Source of the DNA: Alphaproteobacteria bacterium | GTDB lineage: Bacteria; Pseudomonadota; Alphaproteobacteria; Rhizobiales; Xanthobacteraceae | Reading direction: 5' to 3' | DNA length: 10,730 bases | Assembly: GCA_005883115.1 (NCBI GenBank) | Contig: VAZQ01000379.1 | Span: forward strand, 466-11,195 | In this document: one piece after another, positions 1-6,549 of the stretch | How the letters are laid out: every line of letters begins with the position of its first letter | Position numbering within the stretch: the stretch's first letter is position 1 | Translations under genes and position numbers: made by a program | Notes under the pieces: generated by a model | The model's input: the letters and a program-made list of their open reading frames with translations, nothing else | Told to the model about the DNA's origin: nothing | Database searches by the model: none

Positions 1-776
1 AGGATGGCATCGAGGTCATCGATCTCGGCAGTCAAGGCATCAATCTGGCGGCGCGCGGCCGAGAGTGCCTCCTGCTCTCGGCCCATATGATGGACCAGCG
101 AGCCGCAGCAACCCTCGTCAGCCACCACCACTTCGATGCCATGGCGAGTGAGAACCCGGATGGCTGCCGCATTGATCGAGGGAGCAATCACCGGGCTGAC
201 GCAACCGGTCAGCAGCGCCACGCGGCCGTGGCGGGGACCGACGGGCGGAAACCGGCGCCTGCCGGCCGGCGTCGCCGGCAATCGGGCTGGTGCCAATTGC
301 AACATGGCCGCGACCGGCGCGAGTCCGAGCGCCGCAAGCAGACCGGCAAACGGCTTGCCCAGCCGGGCCGCTCCGATCGCCCGGGCCAACAGACGATTGT
401 TCGGCAGCACGCGGGCAATCAGGGCACGCAGCAAACGATCGACGCGGGGCCGCGCATAAGTGGCCTCGATATGGGCGCGGGCGTGATCGACGAGGTGCAT
501 GTAATGCACCCCCGAGGGGCAGGTCGTCATGCAGGCGAGACACGAGAGACAGCGGTCGATGTGCTTGACGACCTCGGAAGTCGCGGGCCGGTCCTTCTCC
601 AGCATCTCCTTGATCAGGTAAATACGCCCGCGTGGCGAATCGAGCTCGTCACCGAGTAGCACGTAGGTAGGGCAGGTCGCGGTACAAAACCCGCAGTGGA
701 CACAGCTGCGCAGGATACGGTCGGCCTCCGCGATATTCGGGTCCGCGAGCTGCGCGAGGGTAAAGCTGGTCTGCAT
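1..776 (-). CDS. glcF: Glycolate oxidase iron-sulfur subunit GlcF (partial, C-terminus beyond the window)
   Basis: This is the iron-sulfur subunit of the membrane-associated glycolate oxidase (dehydrogenase) complex GlcDEF, which oxidises glycolate to glyoxylate and passes electrons to the respiratory chain. Starting at the ATG at 776-774, 258 residues are readable before the left edge. The E. coli protein has about 407, so roughly the last 150 are missing. Two ferredoxin-like 4Fe-4S motifs are visible: C25-x2-C28-x2-C31-x3-C35-P and C76-x2-C79-x2-C82-x3-C86-P. The first cysteine-rich CCG motif (EGCCGS) lies at residues 222-226, in the position expected for the heterodisulfide-reductase-like domain. 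The gene follows glcE by only 4 bp, so the two are surely co-transcribed and probably translationally coupled. The Shine-Dalgarno is weak (GGGG inside the end of glcE). Family identity is very secure; the start is the only plausible Met just after the glcE stop. Confidence 0.94.
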   Translation of the reverse strand, partial: MQTSFTLAQLADPNIAEADRILRSCVHCGFCTATCPTYVLLGDELDSPRGRIYLIKEMLEKDRPATSEVVKHIDRCLSCLACMTTCPSGVHYMHLVDHARAHIEATYARPRVDRLLRALIARVLPNNRLLARAIGAARLGKPFAGLLAALGLAPVAAMLQLAPARLPATPAGRRRFPPVGPRHGRVALLTGCVSPVIAPSINAAAIRVLTRHGIEVVVADEGCCGSLVHHMGREQEALSAARRQIDALTAEIDDLDAI

Positions 777-780
777 CGGA

Positions 781-2022
781 TCACACCCCGGCCCACATCC
801 GGCCCGGATTGAGCACGCCCCTTGGATCAAAGCTGTCCTTGACGCGTTTGGTCAACGCGGCAACTGACGGATCCTGCGGCGGGAAGACCTCGATCGCAGC
901 GCGCACCGAGGGCGGCGCACGGATCAACGTCGCATGCCCTCCGGTGGCCGCCACCGCGCCGCGGATGAGCGCCGCCCCCGCATCATGGCTGGGATCAAGG
1001 GCGAGCCAGATAAGCCCGCCCGCCCAGTCGTAAAAGATGTGCACGTGCGCGGCGTTTGCAATGATGGCGGCGAACTCGGCGCCGCGGCTGGGTGCGGTCG
1101 ATACGCGCCAGAGCGCTCGCTCATCTTCCAGCGCAGGAGGAGCAGGTCCCTCGGCCGCAAACGGCGCAACATCGCGTATCGCAGCCCAGAACCTGCGTGA
1201 GATCGTCTCATCGGTGCTGGCGAGCTCACCGAAGGGTCGCATCAGCGCCTCGAGCATGCGCATGCGCTCGGCGACCGAGGGCGAAAAGCCTTCAAGGCGC
1301 AACGCCGTGATCGCGCCGCCGGCGATCTCGCCCGCCGGCACGCGGACGGCGACCTCAGCGGGCAAGTGCGCGGCCCCCGAGACGTCGCACGAGGAACCCA
1401 TGGCCGCCGTCATCGCTGTGATCGCCTGCCCCGGTTCGAGACCGCGGATCAATAGCGTTTGTTCGGTCTCGGGTCGGGGCAACACTTTGATTGTTAGCTC
1501 GGTCATCACGGCAAGCGTGCCCCAGGAGCCCGCCATCAACTTGCACAGGTCGTAGCCGGTGACGTTCTTCACCACCCGACCGCCGGATTTGAAAGTTTCG
1601 CCACGGCCGGATACCGCGCAAACGCCCAAGAAATGGTCGCGTGCGGCACCCGACTTGATCCGTCGCGGCCCGGAAACATTGGCCGCCAGCGCACCGCCGA
1701 TCGTGCCGGGCCCGGCGGCGCCGCCGAAGATGGCGGCGCAGTTCATCGGCTCGAAGGCGAGCTGCTGGTCCTTGGCGGCGAGAAGAGCTTCGATCTCAGC
1801 GAGAGGCGTGCCGGCTTTCGCCGATAGCACTAGCTCCTGCGGTTCGTAGAGGGTCACGCCGCTGAGTGTGGAGAGATCAAGCGTGAGGTCGCTTTGCGCC
1901 GGGCGGCCGATTGCGCGCTTGGAGCCGTGGCCCACGATTTCCATCGTCTTGCCCTCGGCCAGAGCCGATTGCACCGCGGCCTCGACGTCTTTGGCATCGC
2001 GCGGTCGTAGCGTGTCGGACAT
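781..2022 (-). CDS. glcE: Glycolate oxidase FAD-binding subunit GlcE
   Basis: Second flavoprotein subunit of GlcDEF, a FAD_binding_4 (PCMH-type) protein. The preferred start, Met at 2022-2020 (MSDTLRPRDAKDVEAAV), gives 413 residues against about 350 in E. coli. A longer in-frame reading from 2088 would overlap the end of glcD by about 59 bp and adds residues with no family resemblance. The FAD domain shows a glycine-rich stretch (GGAAGPGTIGGALAANVSGP) followed by SGPRRIKSGAARD, then the diagnostic GGRVVKNVTGYDLCKLMAGS and a LTIKVLPRP strand, all matching GlcE. The C-terminus ends in FDPRGVLNPGRMWAG, the family's closing motif. The gene lies 7 bp after the glcD stop and 4 bp before glcF, a tight operon. 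No strong Shine-Dalgarno precedes it, which suggests coupling to glcD translation. The frame is intact from end to end. Confidence 0.93.
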   Translation of the reverse strand: MSDTLRPRDAKDVEAAVQSALAEGKTMEIVGHGSKRAIGRPAQSDLTLDLSTLSGVTLYEPQELVLSAKAGTPLAEIEALLAAKDQQLAFEPMNCAAIFGGAAGPGTIGGALAANVSGPRRIKSGAARDHFLGVCAVSGRGETFKSGGRVVKNVTGYDLCKLMAGSWGTLAVMTELTIKVLPRPETEQTLLIRGLEPGQAITAMTAAMGSSCDVSGAAHLPAEVAVRVPAGEIAGGAITALRLEGFSPSVAERMRMLEALMRPFGELASTDETISRRFWAAIRDVAPFAAEGPAPPALEDERALWRVSTAPSRGAEFAAIIANAAHVHIFYDWAGGLIWLALDPSHDAGAALIRGAVAATGGHATLIRAPPSVRAAIEVFPPQDPSVAALTKRVKDSFDPRGVLNPGRMWAGV

Positions 2023-2029
2023 CGGCAGG

Positions 2030-3480
2030 TCAGAATCTCGGAATATCCGGAAATGCGACCCGGCCGGCGTGAACATGCATGCGACCAAGCTCGGCGCAGC
2101 GGTGCAGCGTCGGAAATACCTTACCGGGATTGAGCAGACCCTTGTCGTCGAATGCGCATTTGATCCGTTGCTGCTGATTGAGATCCGCCTCGGAGAACAT
2201 TACCGGCATGAGGTCGCGTTTCTCCACACCTACGCCATGCTCGCCAGTGAGTACGCCGCCTACCTCGACGCAAAGTCTGAGAATATCTGCGCCAAACTTT
2301 TCAGTGCGCTCGAGCTCGCCCGGCCTGTTCGCGTCATAGAGAATCAGCGGATGAAGGTTGCCATCCCCGGCGTGGAACACATTGGCAACGGCAAGCCCAT
2401 AAGTCTCGGACAATTCGCGCATGCGTTTGAGGACCTGCGGCAGCCGCGCCCGCGGGATTGTGCCGTCCATGCAATAATAGTCGGGCGAGATGCGACCGAC
2501 TGCCGGGAAGGCCGCCTTGCGCCCGGCCCAGAACAGAAGCCGCTCCTCTTCGGAGCGCGAGGCGCGGCAAGTCACGGCGCGGCAGGAGTGTGCGATCACC
2601 TCAAGGCGCATGATGAGATGATCGACCTCCGCACGCGGACCGTCGACCTCGACGATCAATAGCGCATCGACGTCGAGCGGGTATCCGGCGTGGACGAACT
2701 CCTCGGCTGCACGAATCGCCGGACGATCCATCATCTCCATGCCGGCGGGGATGATGCCAGCACCGATGACCTTGCCCACGCACTCCCCGGCATCCTCGGA
2801 CGAGGCAAAGCCGATAAGTACCGTGCGCGCGCCATCCGGCTTCTTGAGGATGCGCACAGTGATCTCGGTAACGATGCCGAGCAGCCCCTCCGAACCGGTA
2901 ACAACGCCTAGAAGATCGTAGCCCCCGGCGTCGAGGTGCTTGCCGCCGAGCCGCACGACCTCTTCATGCCGTATTTGAGGCAGTGCACGCCGCCCGAATT
3001 CTCCGCCACATTGCCGCCGATCGTGCAGGCGATTTGCGAGGAGGGATCGGGCGCATAGTAAAAGCCGGCGTGCTCGACTGCTTGCGTGACGGCGAGATTG
3101 GTCACGCCCGGTTCGACGACGGCGAGGCGGTTAGCGAAATCGATCTCGCGGATACGATTGAACTTGGCCATGCCGAGAAGCACGCCATCGGAAAGGGGCA
3201 GCGCGCCGCCCGAAAGCGAGGTACCGGCCCCCCGCGGCACCACCTTGATCCCCTCGGCGTGGCAAAATGCAAGGATCCGGCTTACCTGCTGCGTGGTCTC
3301 CGGCAGAACGACGACCATGGGCAGCTGACGATAGGCGGTCAGTCCGTCCGTCTCATAGGGCCGCATCTCCCGCTCGGCCGCGATCACTCCCTCACCCGGC
3401 ACAATGTCGCGAAGCGCCGCCACGATGCGCTCGCGACGGGCGAGCACGGTTTGGTCCGGCAGGGGCATCGCTACCGACAC
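2030..3480 (-). pseudogene. glcD: Glycolate oxidase catalytic FAD subunit GlcD, disrupted by an internal deletion/frameshift
   Basis: GlcD carries the FAD and the substrate site for glycolate (or D-lactate) oxidation. Two frames together encode it. The N-terminal part (3480 to 2968, about 171 correct residues) holds YETDGLTAYR, the FAD loop PRGAGTSLSGGALP, APDPSSQIACTIGGNVAENS and GGVHCLKYG. The C-terminal part (2965 to 2030, 311 residues) runs from EEVVRLGGKHLDAGGYDLLG through ISPDYYCMDGTIPR, NVFHAGDGNLHP and GEHGVG to LNPGKVFPTLHRCAE. By comparison with E. coli GlcD (499 residues), the roughly 16 residues between KYG and EEVV are absent. Two leftover bases shift the frame, and the N-terminal frame then reads 19 foreign residues to a TAG at 2910-2908. 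Restoring 16 codons would give about 498 residues, so the loss is close to 46 nt. The chosen start is GTG at 3480, 7 nt after AGAAAGGAG. Both halves look well conserved, so the lesion is recent or a sequence error. Confidence 0.88.
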
Positions 3481-3515
3481 GCAGGCGCTCCTTTCTGGCA
3501 CGCGCGGGCGTCCAT
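3471..3515 (-). other. Possible 14-codon upstream ORF overlapping the glcD start
   Basis: On the minus strand an ATG at 3515-3513 opens a short frame reading MDARACQKGAPACR and stopping with TAG at 3473-3471. It is preceded by GAGGGGGG with a 5-nt gap, an acceptable ribosome binding site. Its stop lies 2 nt before the in-frame glcD ATG at 3468, and its body covers the AGAAAGGAG site of glcD. This arrangement would allow a leader peptide or reinitiation. It is equally compatible with chance, and I claim no function. Confidence 0.2.
3488..3496 (-). promoter_or_regulatory. Ribosome binding site that sets the glcD start
   Basis: Reading the minus strand, AGAAAGGAG is followed after 7 nt by a GTG codon at 3480-3478. 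The next in-frame ATG (3468-3466) is about 19 nt away, too far for this site. An earlier in-frame GTG at 3501 overlaps the site itself. This supports a glcD protein beginning MSVAMPLPDQ. Confidence 0.6.
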
Positions 3516-3625
3516 CGTGACCCCCCTCGTTACGCCATGTTTACAGCAACGCCGCCTGAAAAGACTCTGTTCCGATGAAGCGGCGCGCGCATCAGGGCAA
3601 CCGGAGCCATTGTCCCTTTGGGACG

Positions 3626-3654
3626 TTGACAGTGCAAGCTATTGACGTCATTCG
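3626..3654 (+). promoter_or_regulatory. Candidate -35 box region of a promoter toward the cytochrome c gene
   Basis: TTGACA at 3626-3631 matches the sigma-70 -35 consensus exactly. At a 16-17 nt spacing the -10 candidate is only TCATTC or CATTCG, which is poor. A transcript starting near 3660 would carry a leader of about 125 nt that includes the 11-bp hairpin. This is a motif match only. Confidence 0.3.
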
Positions 3655-3672
3655 ACGGCGCGGGGATGCGAT

Positions 3673-3698
3673 CGCAAGTCGGCTTGAGCCGACTTGCG
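3673..3698. repeat. Perfect 11-bp inverted repeat (hairpin or operator)
   Basis: CGCAAGTCGGC (3673-3683) and GCCGACTTGCG (3688-3698) are exact reverse complements separated by TTGA. The structure lies about 85 bp before the cytochrome start and about 190 bp before glcD. It is not followed by a clean T-run on either strand (a TTTTT occurs about 17 nt later on the plus strand), so it is a poor intrinsic terminator. A dimeric repressor/activator site or a leader RNA hairpin fits better. Confidence 0.6.
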
Positions 3699-3783
3699 TC
3701 TTTATGAGGGTTGATTTTTCGAGCCGGCGACCCTCCGGGCGTGGCACCGATCGGAGCAAGCTGATCTGGCTCAAGAGGAGAGA

Positions 3784-4173
3784 ATGATGAGGATATGGGT
3801 GATTGCTGGCATGCTTCTCGCAGGTTCGAGCGGGGCCGCGTTGGCACAGGATGCCGCTGCCGGTGAGCAAGTTTTTCGTCGTTTGTGCTCTCCCTGCCAC
3901 GACGTTGGACCGGAGGCCAAAACCAAGCTCGGGCCTCCGCTCAACGGGATTGAGGGCCGCAAGGCCGGCACGTTCGAGGGCTTCAATTATTCAGAGTCCA
4001 ACAAATCCTCCGGCATCGTGTGGAGCGCAGAGAGCTTCGACAAATATATCCGCGCGCCGATGCAAGAAATGCCGGGTACCCGTATGGCCTTCGTTGGCAT
4101 CAAAAATGAGAAGGACATCACAGATTTATGGGCCTATCTCAAGCAATTCGGACCCGACGGGGCGAAGAAGTAG
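3784..4173 (+). CDS. Small periplasmic Class I cytochrome c (cytochrome c2-like)
   Basis: A 129-residue single-haem electron carrier. The N-terminus is a Sec signal peptide (basic MMR, hydrophobic core, A-L-A at 19-21), with predicted cleavage before Q22. The haem site is C35-S-P-C38-H39. GPPLNGIEGRKAG (50-62) and the PGTRMAFVGIK segment (97-107), which supplies the axial ligand M101, match mitochondrial-type/c2 cytochromes. The C-terminal helix DITDLWAYLKQF is also typical. AGGAG at 3776-3780 fits either of two adjacent ATGs: spacing is 3 nt to 3784 and 6 nt to 3787, the latter being more usual. The gene diverges from glcDEF, so it could accept electrons from that dehydrogenase or serve a general soluble shuttle between the bc1 complex and oxidases. 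The partner cannot be read from sequence. Confidence 0.95.
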   Translation: MMRIWVIAGMLLAGSSGAALAQDAAAGEQVFRRLCSPCHDVGPEAKTKLGPPLNGIEGRKAGTFEGFNYSESNKSSGIVWSAESFDKYIRAPMQEMPGTRMAFVGIKNEKDITDLWAYLKQFGPDGAKK

Positions 4174-4348
4174 GCAACAGCGAGCACAATGGCTCCCCGC
4201 TGGAGGCAATGCGCTAATACACCAAGCAAGGAGCCGTAGACTTCATCCGCGTTGCAACGCAGCCGAGCCGGCTTAGACTTGCATCAGATTTGGCACAAGC
4301 TGCCGCGCAAGTGCCGCAGCCCAGCGTGCCCGGTCGGGAGGTCGAACT
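4174..4348 (+). other. Intergenic leader before the universal stress protein, with a 12-bp palindrome
   Basis: The 175-bp gap contains a perfect 12-bp palindrome, GCGTTGCAACGC, at 4249-4260, and an AGCCGGCT palindrome at 4266-4273. I see no T-tailed terminator and no recognisable small gene. The palindrome is a candidate operator about 90 bp before the usp start. Confidence 0.35.
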
Positions 4349-5176
4349 ATGCTCAAGGACGTCGTCGTCAATCTTTCGGGTCGGGGGCCGCGCGACTTCG
4401 CGGCCGAGTATGCCATTTCGATTGCTGCAACATTCGCTGCGCATATCACGGGCATCTCGTTCGTCTATGAGCCCGTGATTCCCGACGGCACGCTCGGCGG
4501 CGTGCCCGTCGATTTGATCGAGCTTCAGCGCGCCGAAAACAGCAAGGCTGCCAATGAAGCGCTCAGCCGCTTCGATGCGGCGGTGAAAAAGGCGGGAATT
4601 TCCGCGGAAACGCGGATGCTCGATGCGACCTTTGGCGGCGCTGCTACCCGCTTCGCCCAGATCGCCCGCCGCTTCGACCTCGCCGTCGTTAGTCAGGCGC
4701 AGCGCGAGCGCGGAGCATCCGACGAACTCGTGATTGAAGGAGCGCTCTTCGAGTCCGGACGTCCCGTTGTCGTGGTGCCTTACATCCAAAGGCGGGGACT
4801 AACGCTTGAGCGCGTGCTCGCGTGCTGGGATGGTAGCCGCACTGCGGCGCGGGCGATCGGCGATGCCATGCCTTTTCTCGAGCGCGCGAAAGCCGTGGAC
4901 ATCGTGATCGTCGCCGAAGAACGCAAAAGCGAGGAGATGACTGGCGCGAACATGAGCGCGCATCTCGCGCGGCACGGCGTCACCGCCAGCATCAAGCGCA
5001 TGGCCAAGGGCGACATTGGGATCGAAGATGTCCTGTTGTCCTATGCCGCCGATAGCGGGGCGGATTTCATGGTGATGGGCGGTTACGGCCATTCCCGCCT
5101 GCGTGAGTTCATTCTCGGCGGCGTGACACGCGGCATTCTTGCCTCCATGACCGTGCCGGTCCTGATGTCGCATTGA
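4349..5176 (+). CDS. Tandem-domain universal stress protein (UspA family)
   Basis: A 275-residue cytoplasmic protein made of two Usp folds. Domain 1 (about 1-145) begins MLKDVVVNLSG and ends with RPVVVVPY. It lacks a recognisable nucleotide loop and is probably degenerate. Domain 2 (about 152-275) begins LERVLACWDGSRTAARAI and carries the ATP-type loop G244-x2-G247-x9-G257. G258 stands where the classical consensus has Ser/Thr; the GGYGHSRLREFILGGVTR form is common in proteobacterial tandem Usps, so this is not damage. It closes with the beta strand ASMTVPVLMSH. GGGAGG at 4336-4341 lies 7 nt before the ATG, so the start is well supported. Such proteins are typically induced by starvation, low oxygen or redox stress and their clients are rarely known. 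The neighbouring cytochrome and the APH-AAA kinase gene fit an energy-stress setting, but that is inference. Confidence 0.93.
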   Translation: MLKDVVVNLSGRGPRDFAAEYAISIAATFAAHITGISFVYEPVIPDGTLGGVPVDLIELQRAENSKAANEALSRFDAAVKKAGISAETRMLDATFGGAATRFAQIARRFDLAVVSQAQRERGASDELVIEGALFESGRPVVVVPYIQRRGLTLERVLACWDGSRTAARAIGDAMPFLERAKAVDIVIVAEERKSEEMTGANMSAHLARHGVTASIKRMAKGDIGIEDVLLSYAADSGADFMVMGGYGHSRLREFILGGVTRGILASMTVPVLMSH

Positions 5177-5326
5177 GCGACCGGGCCGCCGCAACGTCTT
5201 GAATAAAAAATCGTTTTCGCGAGGAGGAACTTCGCTTTCCGAGCCGCGTTATCTGCCCGCTTTTCCTTCGGTGCTTTTGTCCCTCCGCGCGTCAACCGTT
5301 GCTGGCTCAATTCGGTGGTTGGCTCA
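5177..5326 (+). other. Intergenic gap between usp and the carboxylate-amine ligase gene
   Basis: The 150-bp gap has an A/T-rich patch (AATAAAAAATCGTTTTC, about 5202-5218), unusual for this GC-rich DNA. It is followed by GAGGAGGAA, which looks like a ribosome binding site but has no ATG or GTG at a proper distance. An 8-bp direct repeat TGGCTCAA occurs at 5303-5310 and 5320-5327, just before the ligase start. No terminator hairpin with a T-run is visible. Confidence 0.35.
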
Positions 5327-6484
5327 ATGGATTATGTCCTCGCAGCTCGACCCAAGACGCCAACCACGCGAATGGCCGGTGCATTCACGTTTGGCATCGA
5401 AGAGGAGTATTTCCTGGTCGATGCCGAGACGAACTCCCTCGTACGCAAAATGCCGCAGACGTTCCTGGAAGCCGCCAATGCTGCCGCCGCCGGCCGCATC
5501 TCGCCGGAGTTCTTGCAGCCGCAGATCGAGGTGATCTCCTCGCCTCACGACAACATGGCCGACGCGCGGGCTGAATTGCGCGACCTGCGGCGGACCATCT
5601 CGGCGGTGGCTGGCGAACACGGGCTCGCTATCCTTGCCGCCGGGACCCATCCAACGGCCACTTGGCGCAAGGCGCGGCAGACCGAGAAAGAACGCTACCA
5701 CAACGTCATGCACGACCTGCAGATGATCGGGCAACGCGACCTGGTCTGCGGGCTGCATGTCCACGTCGAGCTGCCCGATCCTGACGATCGGGTCGACTTA
5801 ATGTGCCGAATGTTGCCCTATGTGCCATTATTTCTTGCGCTGTCGACCTCCTCACCCTTCTGGCAATCGCGACGCACGGGGCTCAAGAGCTATCGGCTCG
5901 CCGCTTACGACGAGCTGCCGCGCACCGGTGTACCGGAGCTGTTCCGCACCCGAGAAGAGTTCGACGCCTATGTGACGGCGCTAGTGCGCGCCGGCGTTAT
6001 CGAGGATTCGAGCTACATCTGGTGGGCGATTCGGCCATCGCTCCTCAACCCCACGCTAGAATTGCGCGCACCCGATTCCTGCACGCTTGTGGAGGATTCG
6101 ATCGCCATCGCTGCACTCTATCGCACGCTTGTGCGTCACCTCTATCTCAATCCCTGGCGCAACTCCGATCTGAGCCCGGTGGGCCGCGCCATTATCGTCG
6201 AGAACAAGTGGCAAGCGCAGCGACATGGTGTGCATGCGATCTTCGCGGCCGAGGATGGCGCATTGACTGTCGCCGAGACGCTCGAACGCGTGATCTACGA
6301 CACCGCGGCGGACGCAGACGCGTTGGGCTGCTCCGCCGAGATCAACCGGTGCCGCACCATTGTCAGCTCCGGCACATCCGCCGACGCGCAACTTGCGCTG
6401 TTCACCGCGCACCGGCGAAATGGGAGTCGCGGCGCAGCCCTGCGTGCGGTCGCCGATTGGATTGCAGCCGCAACGCTGCATTAA
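5327..6484 (+). CDS. Carboxylate-amine ligase, YbdK/GCS2 family
   Basis: A member of the glutamate-cysteine ligase family 2 (Pfam GCS2, YbdK-like). These proteins join a carboxylate, commonly glutamate, to an amine in an ATP-dependent reaction; the E. coli YbdK protein has only weak gamma-glutamylcysteine synthetase activity, so the physiological substrate is open. From ATG 5327 it has 385 residues, near the family's 370-390. Diagnostic segments are FTFGIEEEYFLVD near the N-terminus (metal/ATP-binding glutamates), DLVCGLHVHVELPDP (about 138-152), SSPFWQSRRTGLKSYR, the RPSLLNPTLELRAPDSC strand, and ENKWQAQRHG near the C-terminus. The start is uncertain. ATG 5327 has only a GGTGG-like site. GTG 5315 would add four residues, and ATG 5372 (MAGAFTFGIEEEY) would start right at the conserved core but lacks any ribosome site. 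No obvious operon partner; the TetR gene downstream is convergent. Confidence 0.9.
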   Translation: MDYVLAARPKTPTTRMAGAFTFGIEEEYFLVDAETNSLVRKMPQTFLEAANAAAAGRISPEFLQPQIEVISSPHDNMADARAELRDLRRTISAVAGEHGLAILAAGTHPTATWRKARQTEKERYHNVMHDLQMIGQRDLVCGLHVHVELPDPDDRVDLMCRMLPYVPLFLALSTSSPFWQSRRTGLKSYRLAAYDELPRTGVPELFRTREEFDAYVTALVRAGVIEDSSYIWWAIRPSLLNPTLELRAPDSCTLVEDSIAIAALYRTLVRHLYLNPWRNSDLSPVGRAIIVENKWQAQRHGVHAIFAAEDGALTVAETLERVIYDTAADADALGCSAEINRCRTIVSSGTSADAQLALFTAHRRNGSRGAALRAVADWIAAATLH

Positions 6485-6532
6485 TGTCGGGAAACGCCTG
6501 CCCGCACCGCGAACAAATGACGGTCGGCGATT

Positions 6533-6548
6533 AGGGCCTCGCGGCCCT
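6533..6548. terminator. Weak candidate bidirectional terminator between convergent genes
   Basis: AGGGCC (6533-6538) and GGCCCT (6543-6548) form a perfect 6-bp GC-rich stem with loop TCGC, placed between the ligase stop (6484) and the TetR stop (6550-6552). No T-run follows on either strand, so only its position and stability support a terminator role. Confidence 0.3.
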
Positions 6549-6549
6549 G

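Larger units (their letters stand above)
3481..3783. promoter_or_regulatory. Divergent intergenic region between glcD and the cytochrome c gene
   Basis: About 300 bp separate the two outward-facing genes, and the region must hold promoters for both. It is less GC-rich than the genes in places. It contains a TTGACA box (3626-3631), the 8-bp palindrome TGACGTCA (3643-3650), a small GTCCC-TTT-GGGAC stem (3612-3624) and a perfect 11-bp hairpin (3673-3698). Frames that cross it look like shadows with no recognisable family. A 27-codon frame from ATG 3704 ends in a TGA overlapping the cytochrome start but lacks a ribosome binding site. Confidence 0.6.

Noticed and set aside
87..659. 190-codon plus-strand frame opposite glcF
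   Set aside because: The opposite strand encodes GlcF with two intact 4Fe-4S motifs; the plus frame has a composition typical of a shadow (rich in R, G, A) and no family resemblance.
1868..2662. Long plus-strand open frame (264 codons) opposite glcE and glcD
   Set aside because: It is antisense to well-conserved GlcE and GlcD sequence, has no recognisable domain, and long antisense frames are expected in GC-rich DNA.
2030..2956. Second half of GlcD as an independent functional gene starting at GTG 2956
   Set aside because: It begins in the middle of the FAD domain, has no ribosome binding site, and lacks the FAD-loop half. A split functional GlcD is not a known arrangement.
3673..3698. Intrinsic terminator for a transcript entering from the right or left
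   Set aside because: The stem is perfect, but no immediate T-run follows on either strand, and it lies between divergent gene starts where no transcript should end.
4290..4310. Sigma-54 promoter-like TTGGCAC followed by TGCC before usp
   Set aside because: The distance between the GG and GC elements is wrong by two or more bases for a -24/-12 promoter.
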